Shown: one piece after another, positions 7,501 to 14,806 of the stretch
Numbering within the stretch: the first letter of the stretch is position 1
How the letters are laid out: each line of letters begins with the position of its first letter
Assembly (NCBI GenBank): GCA_003343605.1
Contig: QAKW01000093.1
Span: forward strand, 1-19,381
Source of the DNA: Clostridiales bacterium
GTDB lineage: Bacteria > Bacillota > Clostridia > Oscillospirales > QAKW01
Direction: 5' to 3'
Length of the DNA: 19,381 nucleotides
Made by a program: the position numbers and the translations under genes
Notes under the pieces: generated by a model
Database searches by the model: none
Seen by the model: only the letters and a program-made list of their open reading frames with translations
What the model was told of the DNA's origin: nothing

Positions 7501-8842
7501 CGGCGCTGTTTTTGAGGGCTGGTATGAAACGGCGGATTTCAGCTCGGCGCGGCTGATGGAAATTCCCGCGGGAACCCATCGGGACTATACGCTTTATGCA
7601 AAATACGTAACATTGGCGCGCACCATCTCCACCAAAGAGCAGCTGGTTACGCTGGCCAATGACGTCAATGCCGGGCAGAGCTTTGCCGGGCAGGGGATCC
7701 AACTTGCGGCCGATCTCAATCTTTCCGGCGTTTCCTTTCCGGTAATCGGCAGCGCGCTCACAACGCCGTTCTCCGGCGTCTTCAGCGGCAACGGGCATCA
7801 GATCACCAATCTTGCCGTATCCGGCAAGCCAGCGGCCGGGCTGATCGGCGCCCTGGGCGCCGGCGGAATTGTGACCGGCGTTTCGGTGGCCGGAAGCGTG
7901 GCGGGGAATATGGCCGGCGGGATCGTCGGCAACAATATGGGCGGTATTATCGAGCATTGCAGCTTCAACGGCAGCGTGAGCGCCTCGGCTACCCCCATTA
8001 AGGTGATCAGCCAGAATCTGCGGGTGAATTCTTCGGCCGACCTGCACGGCGCGGCCGACCGGCATACGCCGCTGAAAAATATTCTGCTTGCGTGCGATGC
8101 CGATATTATCGGCTTTCAGGAAGCCGACGCAACCTGGCAGAGCTATCTGCCCTCGGACTTTTCAGCCTACAGCTATGTATGGACCTGGCGGGGCCTGGGC
8201 AGCAACAATACCACTCAGGGTAAGGAGGCTACGCCGGTCTTTTATAAAAAAAGCAAATTTGATCTGGTAGACAGCGGCTCCTTCTGGCTCTCTTCCACAC
8301 CCGGCAGCCCCTCTTACTGCTTTAATGAATCGATGAACCGGATCGTGACCTGGGTAAAGCTGCGGGTAAAGACCACCGGAGAGATCATCTGCTACTTCAA
8401 TACGCATTTTCCGCTGGACGAGGATTCGCGGAATCAATCGGTGGCGGTGCTCAAAGAAAAGGTTTTATCCATCACCGGCGGCCTGCTGCCAACCTATATC
8501 ACGGCCGATTATAATATGACCCGGGGCAGCAGTCCCTACAATCTGATGACCGCGTGGTGCCAGGATTTAGGAAGCGCCGCACAAACGGATGCAACCAATA
8601 ATTCCGGAACCTTCAACGGCTTCAGCGTAACGCCCACATCGCTGATCGATTTCTGCTTTGGATTTACAGAGCGCACGGCGGTCCCGTATTACAAAGTAGT
8701 GCTCGATACCTATACCGACAGCTCCGGCAGGGTCTGCCCACCCTCCGACCATTATGCGATTTATCTGGAAACCACGCTGGAGAGCGGCTCCGGGCCGATC
8801 GCCGGCATCAATAAGGGAACTTTATATCACTGCCAGGGCTAA
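4541..8842 (+). CDS. Giant secreted beta-helix/GLUG protein with C-terminal EEP (DNase I-like) phosphodiesterase domain, paralogue 1
   Basis: This 1433-aa exported protein has a signal peptide at residues 1-24 (KR, then a hydrophobic core, cleavage after ITRA). Residues ~45-455 look like a right-handed beta-helix, with repeated short N-rich turns such as ISGNFIP and ITGNTFR. Residues ~470-538 resemble a cadherin-like sandwich, and ~540-605 a helical FIVAR-like segment (YTESTLEGLSALIEAL). GLUG repeats follow (VGGIAGFGDGTLFENC), then an InlB B-type repeat at ~951-1025 (FEGWYE...YTLYAKYV), and more GLUG repeats to ~1150. The EEP domain spans ~1152-1410 with all active-site motifs: QN 1158-1159, GFQE (E1194), NTH (H1289), TADYN (D1323, N1325), IDF (D1370) and SDH 1402-1404. 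A 16-residue GLUG remnant ends the protein. There is no LPXTG, SLH or C-terminal membrane anchor. The start has AAAGGAGGA 7 nt upstream. EEP enzymes cleave phosphodiesters or phosphomonoesters; the substrate here is unknown. Confidence 0.85.
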   Translation: MKRFFTGFISLMLVMTLFSVITRADGRVPVPDEAPSFSTYTAMSGIAWDPAVADLANGATYKALWDGAFYSFTVGTNVFATFEQAYAAAGGAVPAVFALSGALGSIQITGPVRLYGYYFRQDPNYRSPGSTDCPALNPAREWELESAVGNVTVAAGTTGEITLCGLELRGVFGDQYRAVSTVETDITLKNIVIRHQSGVASGTWAINLNNPNNSNTTTGGAGNCDRFTMQDCRIEHLETTRISGNFIPPVYTVDGLVTVDGATTYYGFPQWKRYYTNAVFSMTNCYFENFHSTEGKNQFMIMEGLNKYNGSCEIRYSGNTLTGDCSEYALGFFVKRGYQIDITGNTFRAKEATGLQPFNWDIAYDKIYDDFQTAADVSAVDLSDRINICRNRFIGYTNLTRQVNSATTVNFADNFFTDDLSGYRSAAGIQPQTGAGNSAAGYRMDYEMQRWNTDAPEIDFPHAAAISEGNSWTFYTTETTLNLYDYGFSLPAGVSVTLSGGASLEAVPLEEGANPFTLQVSSYGGGTGRACSILIYSRAGSQAVERLNQALVWRGSGCYTESTLEGLSALIEALREKIALRQDTSALEAQLDTLEAGLARAQGAVADMMYYDLFLQDTQYQITTPQGWRRFAAAVNAGAPFYGKTVTLAADLDFGGQTIEPVGGAYTENVSNDNPSFFGTLEGGGHTIRNFVINKPDRYGVGLFGRVSCGIIRNLRVGPGSVTGFDKVGGIAGFGDGTLFENCTNEADVSATNGGNGIGGIISQGRSAYNPYDKKNYTCRLIGCINYGSVTTPKGRACGIAAWGQGSTLQQKCINYGTLSGPAVYAFGQYATGTNLSSYVIDCYYYGAADAGPGTPFTDSAYAAWNCGFDLWNDRAVLSGLGAAVYRARLQCSSPEGTYDCYGPAGAPLYFSIPGYHLSSVRDSGNTVRNLFGAALTANETFTGAAEPFTYRISYQLNGGSFTAVQNTSFTVADTVVLPDASLISKSGAVFEGWYETADFSSARLMEIPAGTHRDYTLYAKYVTLARTISTKEQLVTLANDVNAGQSFAGQGIQLAADLNLSGVSFPVIGSALTTPFSGVFSGNGHQITNLAVSGKPAAGLIGALGAGGIVTGVSVAGSVAGNMAGGIVGNNMGGIIEHCSFNGSVSASATPIKVISQNLRVNSSADLHGAADRHTPLKNILLACDADIIGFQEADATWQSYLPSDFSAYSYVWTWRGLGSNNTTQGKEATPVFYKKSKFDLVDSGSFWLSSTPGSPSYCFNESMNRIVTWVKLRVKTTGEIICYFNTHFPLDEDSRNQSVAVLKEKVLSITGGLLPTYITADYNMTRGSSPYNLMTAWCQDLGSAAQTDATNNSGTFNGFSVTPTSLIDFCFGFTERTAVPYYKVVLDTYTDSSGRVCPPSDHYAIYLETTLESGSGPIAGINKGTLYHCQG
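7994..8770 (+). other. EEP (endonuclease/exonuclease/phosphatase) catalytic domain of paralogue 1
   Basis: This segment has the complete metal-dependent phosphoesterase signature set in order: QNLRV, DIIGFQEAD, EATPVFY, FWLSSTP, FNTHFPLD, TADYNM, SGTFNGF, LIDFCF and SDHYAIYLE. The GDFN motif reads TADYN here. The segment is entered directly from a GLUG unit (GGIIEHCSFNGSVS) and left directly into another (GPIAGINKGTLYHC), so it is an insertion into the repeat array. Confidence 0.88.
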
Positions 8843-8852
8843 TCCCTAAGAG

Positions 8853-8888
8853 CCGGGCCTCCCAGAATTTGGGAGGCCCGGTTTTTTT
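8853..8888 (+). terminator. Intrinsic terminator after giant gene 1
   Basis: CCGGGCCTCCCA (8853-8864) and TGGGAGGCCCGG (8870-8881) form a perfect 12-bp stem with a 5-nt loop, followed by seven T. It begins 10 nt after the stop, showing that the short C-terminus of this gene is a genuine end. Confidence 0.95.
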
Positions 8889-8899
8889 GGCGGAATTGG

Positions 8900-8928
8900 T
8901 TGAAATAGGGGATGGGATCTGCTATAAT
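8900..8928 (+). promoter_or_regulatory. Promoter of giant gene 2 (and glpK)
   Basis: TTGAAA (8900-8905) and TATAAT (8923-8928) are 17 nt apart, with extended -10 TGCTATAAT. The 15 bases GGGATCTGCTATAAT (8914-8928) recur exactly in the promoter of the RNA methyltransferase gene (16371-16385). Confidence 0.78.
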
Positions 8929-8965
8929 TTGCATAAATCCCACAAAGGAAGAAGGCTTGGAGAGC

Positions 8966-11900
8966 ATGAGAAGAACGATTTGGAGAGTCGTGGCGCAATG
9001 CCTGCTGCCAGTGCTGCTGCTGAGCGTATGCTCCGGCATTACCGTGGCGGACGGCACGCTGCCGGCCCCGGCGGACGCGCCGGATTTCGGAACCTACGCC
9101 GGTATGGAGGGAATGGCCTTTTCCCCGGCGGTGGAGGGGCTTTCGGAAGGCGCGCGCTATACCGCACTCTGGGACGGCGCTTATTATACCTTTACGGTAG
9201 GAGAGAATATTTTTGCATCCTTTGAAGAGGCTTACGCGGCCGCCGGGGCGGGCACGCCCAATATTTTCGCCCTTTCCGGCAATCTGGGCTCGATTACGAT
9301 TACCGGGCCGGTGCGGCTTTACGGCTATTATTTCGGCCAGAATCCCAATCAGGCGAGCACCGATGAGCGCTGCGCCCCGGCGCTGAACCCGCTGCGCGCG
9401 CGCTTTTTGGAATCAACTGCCGGCAATATCCGCATTGCCGCCGGCGTAACCGGCGTGGTTGGCATTTACGGGCTTCTGCTGGAAGGGATTCTGGATGATT
9501 CGGCCCGGGGCGTCAGCGCGCTGCCGACCGCTGTTACCCTTGAAAATACGATTGTTTCCCAGCAGGAGGGGGTAGCCGCCGGCAGCTTTGTTTTTAATCT
9601 GAACAATGCCAACAACCTCAACGCCGAGCCCTCCGGCGCGCAGAACCGGGATTCCTTTACCCTGCGCAATTGCCGGCTGGAGCGGGTGATCACCACCCGG
9701 ATCAGCGGAAATTATATTCCGCCCACGTATATGATCGACGGCCTGGTTACGCTGGAGGGCGCAACGCCCTATTTTGGCTTCGCCCAGTGGCGCCGCTATT
9801 TTAAAGATGCGGCGTTTACCATGCAAAACTGTTATTTTGAAAACTTTTCCTCGCCCGAGGGAAAAAACTATTTTCTCACCATGGAGGGGCTGAATAAATA
9901 TAACGGCCCCTGTGCGATCCAGTTTAAAAACAATGTTTTTAAAGGGGATTGCTCTTCTTATATTCTGGGTATTTTTGTGAAGAAGGAATACCGCATTGAG
10001 ATTTCCGGCAATACCTTTCTCACCAATTCTCTTACCGGCGCCCAGCCGTTTTTCTGGAATATCTCTTACGATAAAAATTACGAAGATTATCTGGAGGCCG
10101 CGGATGTTTCCGCAGTGGATCTCAGCGACCGGGTTTCCATTACCCGCAACCGCTTTATCGGCTATACCTGCTTTACCAACCGGGCCAATAGCCTTACGGT
10201 TTTTGATCTTTCCGATAATTTCTTTACGGATGATCTCACCGGCTACCGTGCGGCTGAGGGCGGCTTTCCCAATGCCGGTGATGGCTGGATCGCCCCCACC
10301 TTCTGGGTGGATTACGCCATGAGCGTGCCCGGCTCTGAGATTCCCGCCATATCCTTTGATTCCCGGGCGGTTGCCTTCGACGGCATGTTTTACACGATTT
10401 ATACCGGCGAACCGGTTTTGAATCTCTATGATTACGGCTTTTCCAATCCGGCCGGCGTGCAGATCCGGCTCACCGGGGAAGCTTCGCCGGATGCGCTGCC
10501 GCTCTCGGAGGGTCTGAATATCTTTATGATGCGGGTTTACTCTTATGACGGAAGCAGAAGCAGCCTGTATTACCTCTCGGTTTACCGCACCGCTCAAGCG
10601 GAAGCTGCCCGGCGGCTTTCCCAGGCGCAGATCCGGCTGCAGAGCGGACTTTATACGGATGCCTCGGCCGAGGGCTATGAGGCGCTGATCGAGGCGCTGC
10701 GCAAAGCGCTGGAGGAGGGAACAGATCCGCAGGCGCTGCTTCAGCAGCTCGATGCGCTGGAAGCGGGCCTGGTTTACCGGGAAGATGCACAGGCCGACTT
10801 TCTTTACTACGATTTATTTTCCGATCTGCGGCAGTTTAAAATCGGCAGTCCCGCCGGTTGGAAGCAATTCGCCGCAGTGGTAAACGGCGGAACGCCGCTC
10901 AACGATTGCGTGATTACCCTAACGGCCGATCTGGATTTCGGCGGGGAAGAAATCGTGCCGGTCGGCGGCGCCTTTTCGGATTATAATGTTCCGAATCTGC
11001 CGGCCTTTTACGGAACGCTGGAAGGAAACGGGCACACGCTTTCGCATTTTGTGATCTATCAGCCGGAAAAGGTGGGCGTCGGCCTGTTTGGCCGTGCGAG
11101 CTGCGCGGTGATCCGCAATCTGAGGATCGGGCAGGCAGCGGTGACCGGCCTTGATAAGGTGGGCGGCATTGCGGGCTTCGGCGATGGCACGCTTTTTGAA
11201 AACTGCGCGAGCGCGGCGGCGGTTACGGCGGTTGACGGAACCAACGGCAACGCCGGGCTGGTCTCTCAGGCGCGCGCGGCCAAAAGCCCGTACGACGGCA
11301 AAAATTATACCTGCCGGCTGAGCGGCTGCATCAATTACGGAACCGTGGTGAGCGCCAAGGGGCGTTCCTGCGGGATCATTGCCTGGGGGCAGAGCACCGC
11401 AACGATGGAAAACTGCGTGAATCAGGGCGTGCTGGAGGGTACGGCGGTGTATCCCTTTGGAACCTTTTCCAGCGGAACGGATCTTGCGTCCCGGATGCTG
11501 AACTGCTGGTATCAGCCGCAAAGCGGCGAGGCAGAAGCCTTTGCCGCGGCCTTTGAAGCGGCGGAGGCCGCGCAGGCGGCCTGGAACTGCGGATTCGCGC
11601 TTTCCGGCGGGCGGGTGGTTTTCACCGATCAGGGCGAAGCGGTTTACCGCGCGGCGTTTGCCTGCGAAAGCCCGGCGGGTACTTATTATGATTACGGGAT
11701 TGCCGGAGAGCAGATCGCTTTTGATATTCCGGGCTATGCGGTTTTGGAAGTGGTTTACAACGGCGCGGCACGCCCGCTCGCGGGGCTTACCTTCGGGGAA
11801 GACTGCAGTCTTTCCGGCACGGCTGAGGCCATCCGCTATGCGCTGCGCTACCGGCTTGGCGAAGGCCGGTTTCTGGAAGAGGATGCGCCCGGCTGGTATA

Positions 11901-14806
11901 CGGTGGAGCGCGCGCCGGAGCTGCCGGGCGCTCTAGCCGTTGCGCGCGAGGGGTATCTTTTTGCGGGATGGTATGAAGACGAAGCCTTCACCGGCGCGCG
12001 CATCCTTTCGATTGCGGCGGATGAAATGAAAGATTATACCCTTTATGCCCGGTATGTTCCCATTACCCGTGTGATCGAAACGCCGGAGCAGCTTCTGGCG
12101 CTGGCGGAAGAAGTCAACGCCGGAAATTTCATGGAGGGCGAGGGCGTATCGCTTGCCGCGGATCTGGATCTCTCCGGCATTGATTTTCCAGGAATCGGTA
12201 ATTCCATGCTGCATCCCTTTGAAGGCGTGTTTCAGGGCAACGGGCATTTGATTTCCGGCCTCCGGGTTTCCGGACGGCCGGTTGCGGGGCTGATCGGCGC
12301 GCTGGGCAGCCGGGGAACGGTGGCGGCGCTGCGGATCAGGGGAAGCGTAAGCGGCGCGGTTGCGGGCGGTGTTGTTGGCAACAATGCAGGCGGGCTGATC
12401 GAGGCGGCTTCGTTTGATGGCGCGGTTTCCTCCACCGCCACTCCGTTGAAAATCATCAGCCAGAATCTCCGGGTGGATACGACCAGCGATCTGCACGGCG
12501 CGGCCGACCGGCACACGCCGGTAAAAGACGTTTTGCTGGCGCAGGATCCCGATGTGATCGGTTTTCAGGAGGCCAACGAGGGGTGGCTGAAGTATCTGCC
12601 GGGCGATTTTGACGGCTACAGCTATATCTGGACCTGGCGCGGCGCGGGAGACAATAATACCACCAAAGGCAAGGAAGCAACGCCGATCTTTTATAAAACC
12701 GATAAATTCGATCTGCTGGAGAGCGGAACATTCTGGCTTTCGGAAACGCCGGATACGCCATCCTGGTGTTTCAATGAAAATATGAACCGCACCGTGGCCT
12801 GGGTAAAGCTGCGGCTGAAGGAAACCGGCGAGGTCTTCTGCTTTTTCAATACCCATTACCCACTGGATGAACAATCGCGGCTGCAGAGCGCTGCGGTCCT
12901 GCGGGAGAAGGTGGCGGAGATCTGCGGCGGGATTCTGCCCTATTTCATCACGGCGGATTTCAACATGAGCCCCGACAGCCCGCCCTACAACAGCATGAGC
13001 GAATGGTGCCAGGATCTGGGCAGGTATGCCGCAATCGATGAAACAAACAATGCGGGCACCTATAACGGTTTTAAGGTGAAGCCCGGAGACCGGATCGATT
13101 TTTGCTTTGGCCAGCCGCAGCTCACCACAACGCCTTTTTATAAGGTGCTGCTCGATACCTATATCGATAGCGAAGGCCGCGAATGCCCGCCTTCGGATCA
13201 TTACGGCATTTATCTGGAGATTTTGCTCCAGAGCGGCTCCGGCGGAATCACCGGCTCCAATCAGGGCACCGTGCAGGGCTGCTATGCGCAAAACAGCGGC
13301 TCCGCGGCCGTTTTCGGCGGCGCACTGGCGGGCAAGAATCTCGGCATGCTTGCGGGCTGCTTTGAAAAGGGCGCGGAAGCATGCGGTGTGAATTATGCGC
13401 TGGCAGAGGCGGAGCCGGTTTCCGGTCTTTATGAGGCGGCGTTTGCCTTAAATGAGCAAAGCGGGCGCACCCTCTGGGGGGCGGACAATCAGGGCCTGAC
13501 CTTCCTGCCGGATGGTGAGCAGATCTGGCGGATGATCTATCTGGATTCGGCGGGGAACACCCTTTATGAAGCGCTTTTACCGGAATCCGCTGCCGGCAGC
13601 TTTATTCCGGATCTTGATACCGCGGGCACGGTTTTTGATTCCTGGGAGCAGGAAGCACGCGGGAATACCCTCTATTTTACGCCGGTAATGGCGCCGCGCA
13701 CCTTCACGGTTACCTTTACCGATGCTGCAGGCCTGCCGGTTTCCACCCAGCAGATTGCCTACGGCAAGGCCGCTTCGGCGCCGCAGCCGCCGGAGGAGCC
13801 GGGTCTGCTCTTCCTGGGCTGGGATCAGGATTTTTCTGCCGTTACAGCGAATCTTACCGTGCGCTCCCTCTGGCGGGAGCCCGGCCGCTTTACGCTGACG
13901 CTTTGCAGCGAAGGCGCGGGAACGGCAGTGGAGCGGGCGGCGGATACAGCGGCGGGCGGCCTTTGCCGCGTTGCCGCGGAAGGTGAAAACTTTCTTTACT
14001 GGCGGGAAGGAGACCGGATTGTGGCGGATGCGCCGGTCTTCCGCTTCGCGTTGAGCGGCGATACGGTTTTAACCGCCGTATTTGCCACGCCCGGGGCCGC
14101 CACCGTTACCTTTACCGATGGAGAAAACCGGATACTTTCCGTTGCGCGCGTTGCCCCCGGCGGCGCCGCGCAGGCGCCGGAAGCACCCGCGCGGCCGGGG
14201 ATGGTGTTTACCGGCTGGGATCAGCCCTTTGATGCGGTTTCCGGCGATCTGCTGGTGCGCGCAGTCTATGCCCCGCAAACCGCTTATTCTGTTTTGGCTG
14301 TGGGCGGCAGCGTTTTGGAAAGCGGGCCTTTCTACTGGGGCGATACGGTCACGGTTACGCGCCGGGAGGCGCCCGACGGGTTGGCTTTTGCCGGCTGGTC
14401 GCTGGACGGCCGGACACTTTTGACCACCCGCGATACCTTTACGGTCCGGGTGTTTGGGAATCTGACGCTGCAGGCGCTTTATCAACCCGCCGCGCAGGTT
14501 CCGCTTTCGCTGGTTCCCGCCGCCGGCGGTGCGGTTGCCCTCTACCGCAGCGCAGAGAGCGGTTACCAGGTTCTTGGCAGCGGCATTCTCTATTCCAGCC
14601 GCCCGGAGCGGCTGCTGCTTCTGGAAGGGGCAGACGGCACGGCTGTCTGCCGCGCGGCAGATCCGGCGCTTACCCGGATGGGCAGCGCAGTCTTTACGCA
14701 GCAGGCACGCTTCATCAGGGGATATCTGCTGCTGCTCAATGAGCGCACCGGCACAATCGAAACCTTCTATACGCCGGTTTTGGAGCAGACGGAGGTAACA
14801 TCATGA
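8966..14806 (+). CDS. Giant secreted beta-helix/GLUG/InlB-repeat protein with internal EEP domain, paralogue 2
   Basis: This 1946-aa secreted protein is clearly paralogous to the preceding one over its first ~1430 residues. It has a signal peptide at 1-28 (basic RR/R, hydrophobic core, cleavage after TVA), beta-helix-like ~80-460, cadherin-like ~475-545, FIVAR-like ~545-605, GLUG ~610-890, InlB B-type repeat ~957-1030 and GLUG to ~1157. The EEP domain is ~1160-1418: QN 1166-1167, E1202, H1297, D1331/N1333 and SDH 1410-1412. It then has extra GLUG units (SNQGTVQGCYAQ) and about five InlB-like units (~1518-1840, each ending in GWDQ or YW/FAGW plus VRxLW/Y), and a ~100-aa tail. No wall-sorting or membrane anchor is visible. 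I chose ATG 8966 because it begins the signal peptide and has AAGGAAGAAGG about 10 nt upstream; an in-frame ATG at 8912 would lie inside the promoter. Its stop overlaps the glpK start. Confidence 0.85.
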   Translation: MRRTIWRVVAQCLLPVLLLSVCSGITVADGTLPAPADAPDFGTYAGMEGMAFSPAVEGLSEGARYTALWDGAYYTFTVGENIFASFEEAYAAAGAGTPNIFALSGNLGSITITGPVRLYGYYFGQNPNQASTDERCAPALNPLRARFLESTAGNIRIAAGVTGVVGIYGLLLEGILDDSARGVSALPTAVTLENTIVSQQEGVAAGSFVFNLNNANNLNAEPSGAQNRDSFTLRNCRLERVITTRISGNYIPPTYMIDGLVTLEGATPYFGFAQWRRYFKDAAFTMQNCYFENFSSPEGKNYFLTMEGLNKYNGPCAIQFKNNVFKGDCSSYILGIFVKKEYRIEISGNTFLTNSLTGAQPFFWNISYDKNYEDYLEAADVSAVDLSDRVSITRNRFIGYTCFTNRANSLTVFDLSDNFFTDDLTGYRAAEGGFPNAGDGWIAPTFWVDYAMSVPGSEIPAISFDSRAVAFDGMFYTIYTGEPVLNLYDYGFSNPAGVQIRLTGEASPDALPLSEGLNIFMMRVYSYDGSRSSLYYLSVYRTAQAEAARRLSQAQIRLQSGLYTDASAEGYEALIEALRKALEEGTDPQALLQQLDALEAGLVYREDAQADFLYYDLFSDLRQFKIGSPAGWKQFAAVVNGGTPLNDCVITLTADLDFGGEEIVPVGGAFSDYNVPNLPAFYGTLEGNGHTLSHFVIYQPEKVGVGLFGRASCAVIRNLRIGQAAVTGLDKVGGIAGFGDGTLFENCASAAAVTAVDGTNGNAGLVSQARAAKSPYDGKNYTCRLSGCINYGTVVSAKGRSCGIIAWGQSTATMENCVNQGVLEGTAVYPFGTFSSGTDLASRMLNCWYQPQSGEAEAFAAAFEAAEAAQAAWNCGFALSGGRVVFTDQGEAVYRAAFACESPAGTYYDYGIAGEQIAFDIPGYAVLEVVYNGAARPLAGLTFGEDCSLSGTAEAIRYALRYRLGEGRFLEEDAPGWYTVERAPELPGALAVAREGYLFAGWYEDEAFTGARILSIAADEMKDYTLYARYVPITRVIETPEQLLALAEEVNAGNFMEGEGVSLAADLDLSGIDFPGIGNSMLHPFEGVFQGNGHLISGLRVSGRPVAGLIGALGSRGTVAALRIRGSVSGAVAGGVVGNNAGGLIEAASFDGAVSSTATPLKIISQNLRVDTTSDLHGAADRHTPVKDVLLAQDPDVIGFQEANEGWLKYLPGDFDGYSYIWTWRGAGDNNTTKGKEATPIFYKTDKFDLLESGTFWLSETPDTPSWCFNENMNRTVAWVKLRLKETGEVFCFFNTHYPLDEQSRLQSAAVLREKVAEICGGILPYFITADFNMSPDSPPYNSMSEWCQDLGRYAAIDETNNAGTYNGFKVKPGDRIDFCFGQPQLTTTPFYKVLLDTYIDSEGRECPPSDHYGIYLEILLQSGSGGITGSNQGTVQGCYAQNSGSAAVFGGALAGKNLGMLAGCFEKGAEACGVNYALAEAEPVSGLYEAAFALNEQSGRTLWGADNQGLTFLPDGEQIWRMIYLDSAGNTLYEALLPESAAGSFIPDLDTAGTVFDSWEQEARGNTLYFTPVMAPRTFTVTFTDAAGLPVSTQQIAYGKAASAPQPPEEPGLLFLGWDQDFSAVTANLTVRSLWREPGRFTLTLCSEGAGTAVERAADTAAGGLCRVAAEGENFLYWREGDRIVADAPVFRFALSGDTVLTAVFATPGAATVTFTDGENRILSVARVAPGGAAQAPEAPARPGMVFTGWDQPFDAVSGDLLVRAVYAPQTAYSVLAVGGSVLESGPFYWGDTVTVTRREAPDGLAFAGWSLDGRTLLTTRDTFTVRVFGNLTLQALYQPAAQVPLSLVPAAGGAVALYRSAESGYQVLGSGILYSSRPERLLLLEGADGTAVCRAADPALTRMGSAVFTQQARFIRGYLLLLNERTGTIETFYTPVLEQTEVTS
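12443..13219 (+). other. EEP catalytic domain of paralogue 2, embedded between GLUG repeats
   Basis: Motifs in order are QNLRV, DVIGFQEAN, EATPIFY, FWLSETP, FNTHYPLD, TADFNM, AGTYNGF, RIDFCF and SDHYGIYLE. All expected metal and catalytic residues are present. It is preceded by GLUG unit VAGGVVGNNAGGLIE and followed by GGITGSNQGTVQGCYA, so the enzyme is nested in the repeat scaffold exactly as in paralogue 1. Confidence 0.88.

Larger units (their letters stand above)
4541..14806 (+). repeat. Tandem gene duplication of giant EEP proteins
   Basis: The proteins encoded at 4541-8842 and 8966-14806 align colinearly from signal peptide to EEP domain. Examples are TALWDGAYYTFTVG/KALWDGAFYSFTVG, ITGPVRLYGYYF in both, MEGLNKYNG in both, DKVGGIAGFGDGTLFENC in both, and LHGAADRHTP in both. 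Identity looks like a clear majority of positions in conserved stretches, but I could not compute it. The copies have diverged well past recent duplication. Confidence 0.9.

Noticed and set aside
8912..8965. Upstream in-frame start for giant gene 2
   Set aside because: It lies within the promoter and would put 18 residues before the signal peptide.
8966..9060. Possible lipoprotein signal in giant protein 2 (LLLSVC)
   Set aside because: The residue before the Cys is Val, not Gly/Ala/Ser, and a normal TVA-D cleavage site follows, matching that of paralogue 1.
9413..13291. Antisense open frames opposite giant gene 2 (9413-10597, 10919-11521, 11933-13291)
   Set aside because: They show the same shadow composition, have no start signals, and interrupt one another. 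The plus-strand frame explains the region completely.
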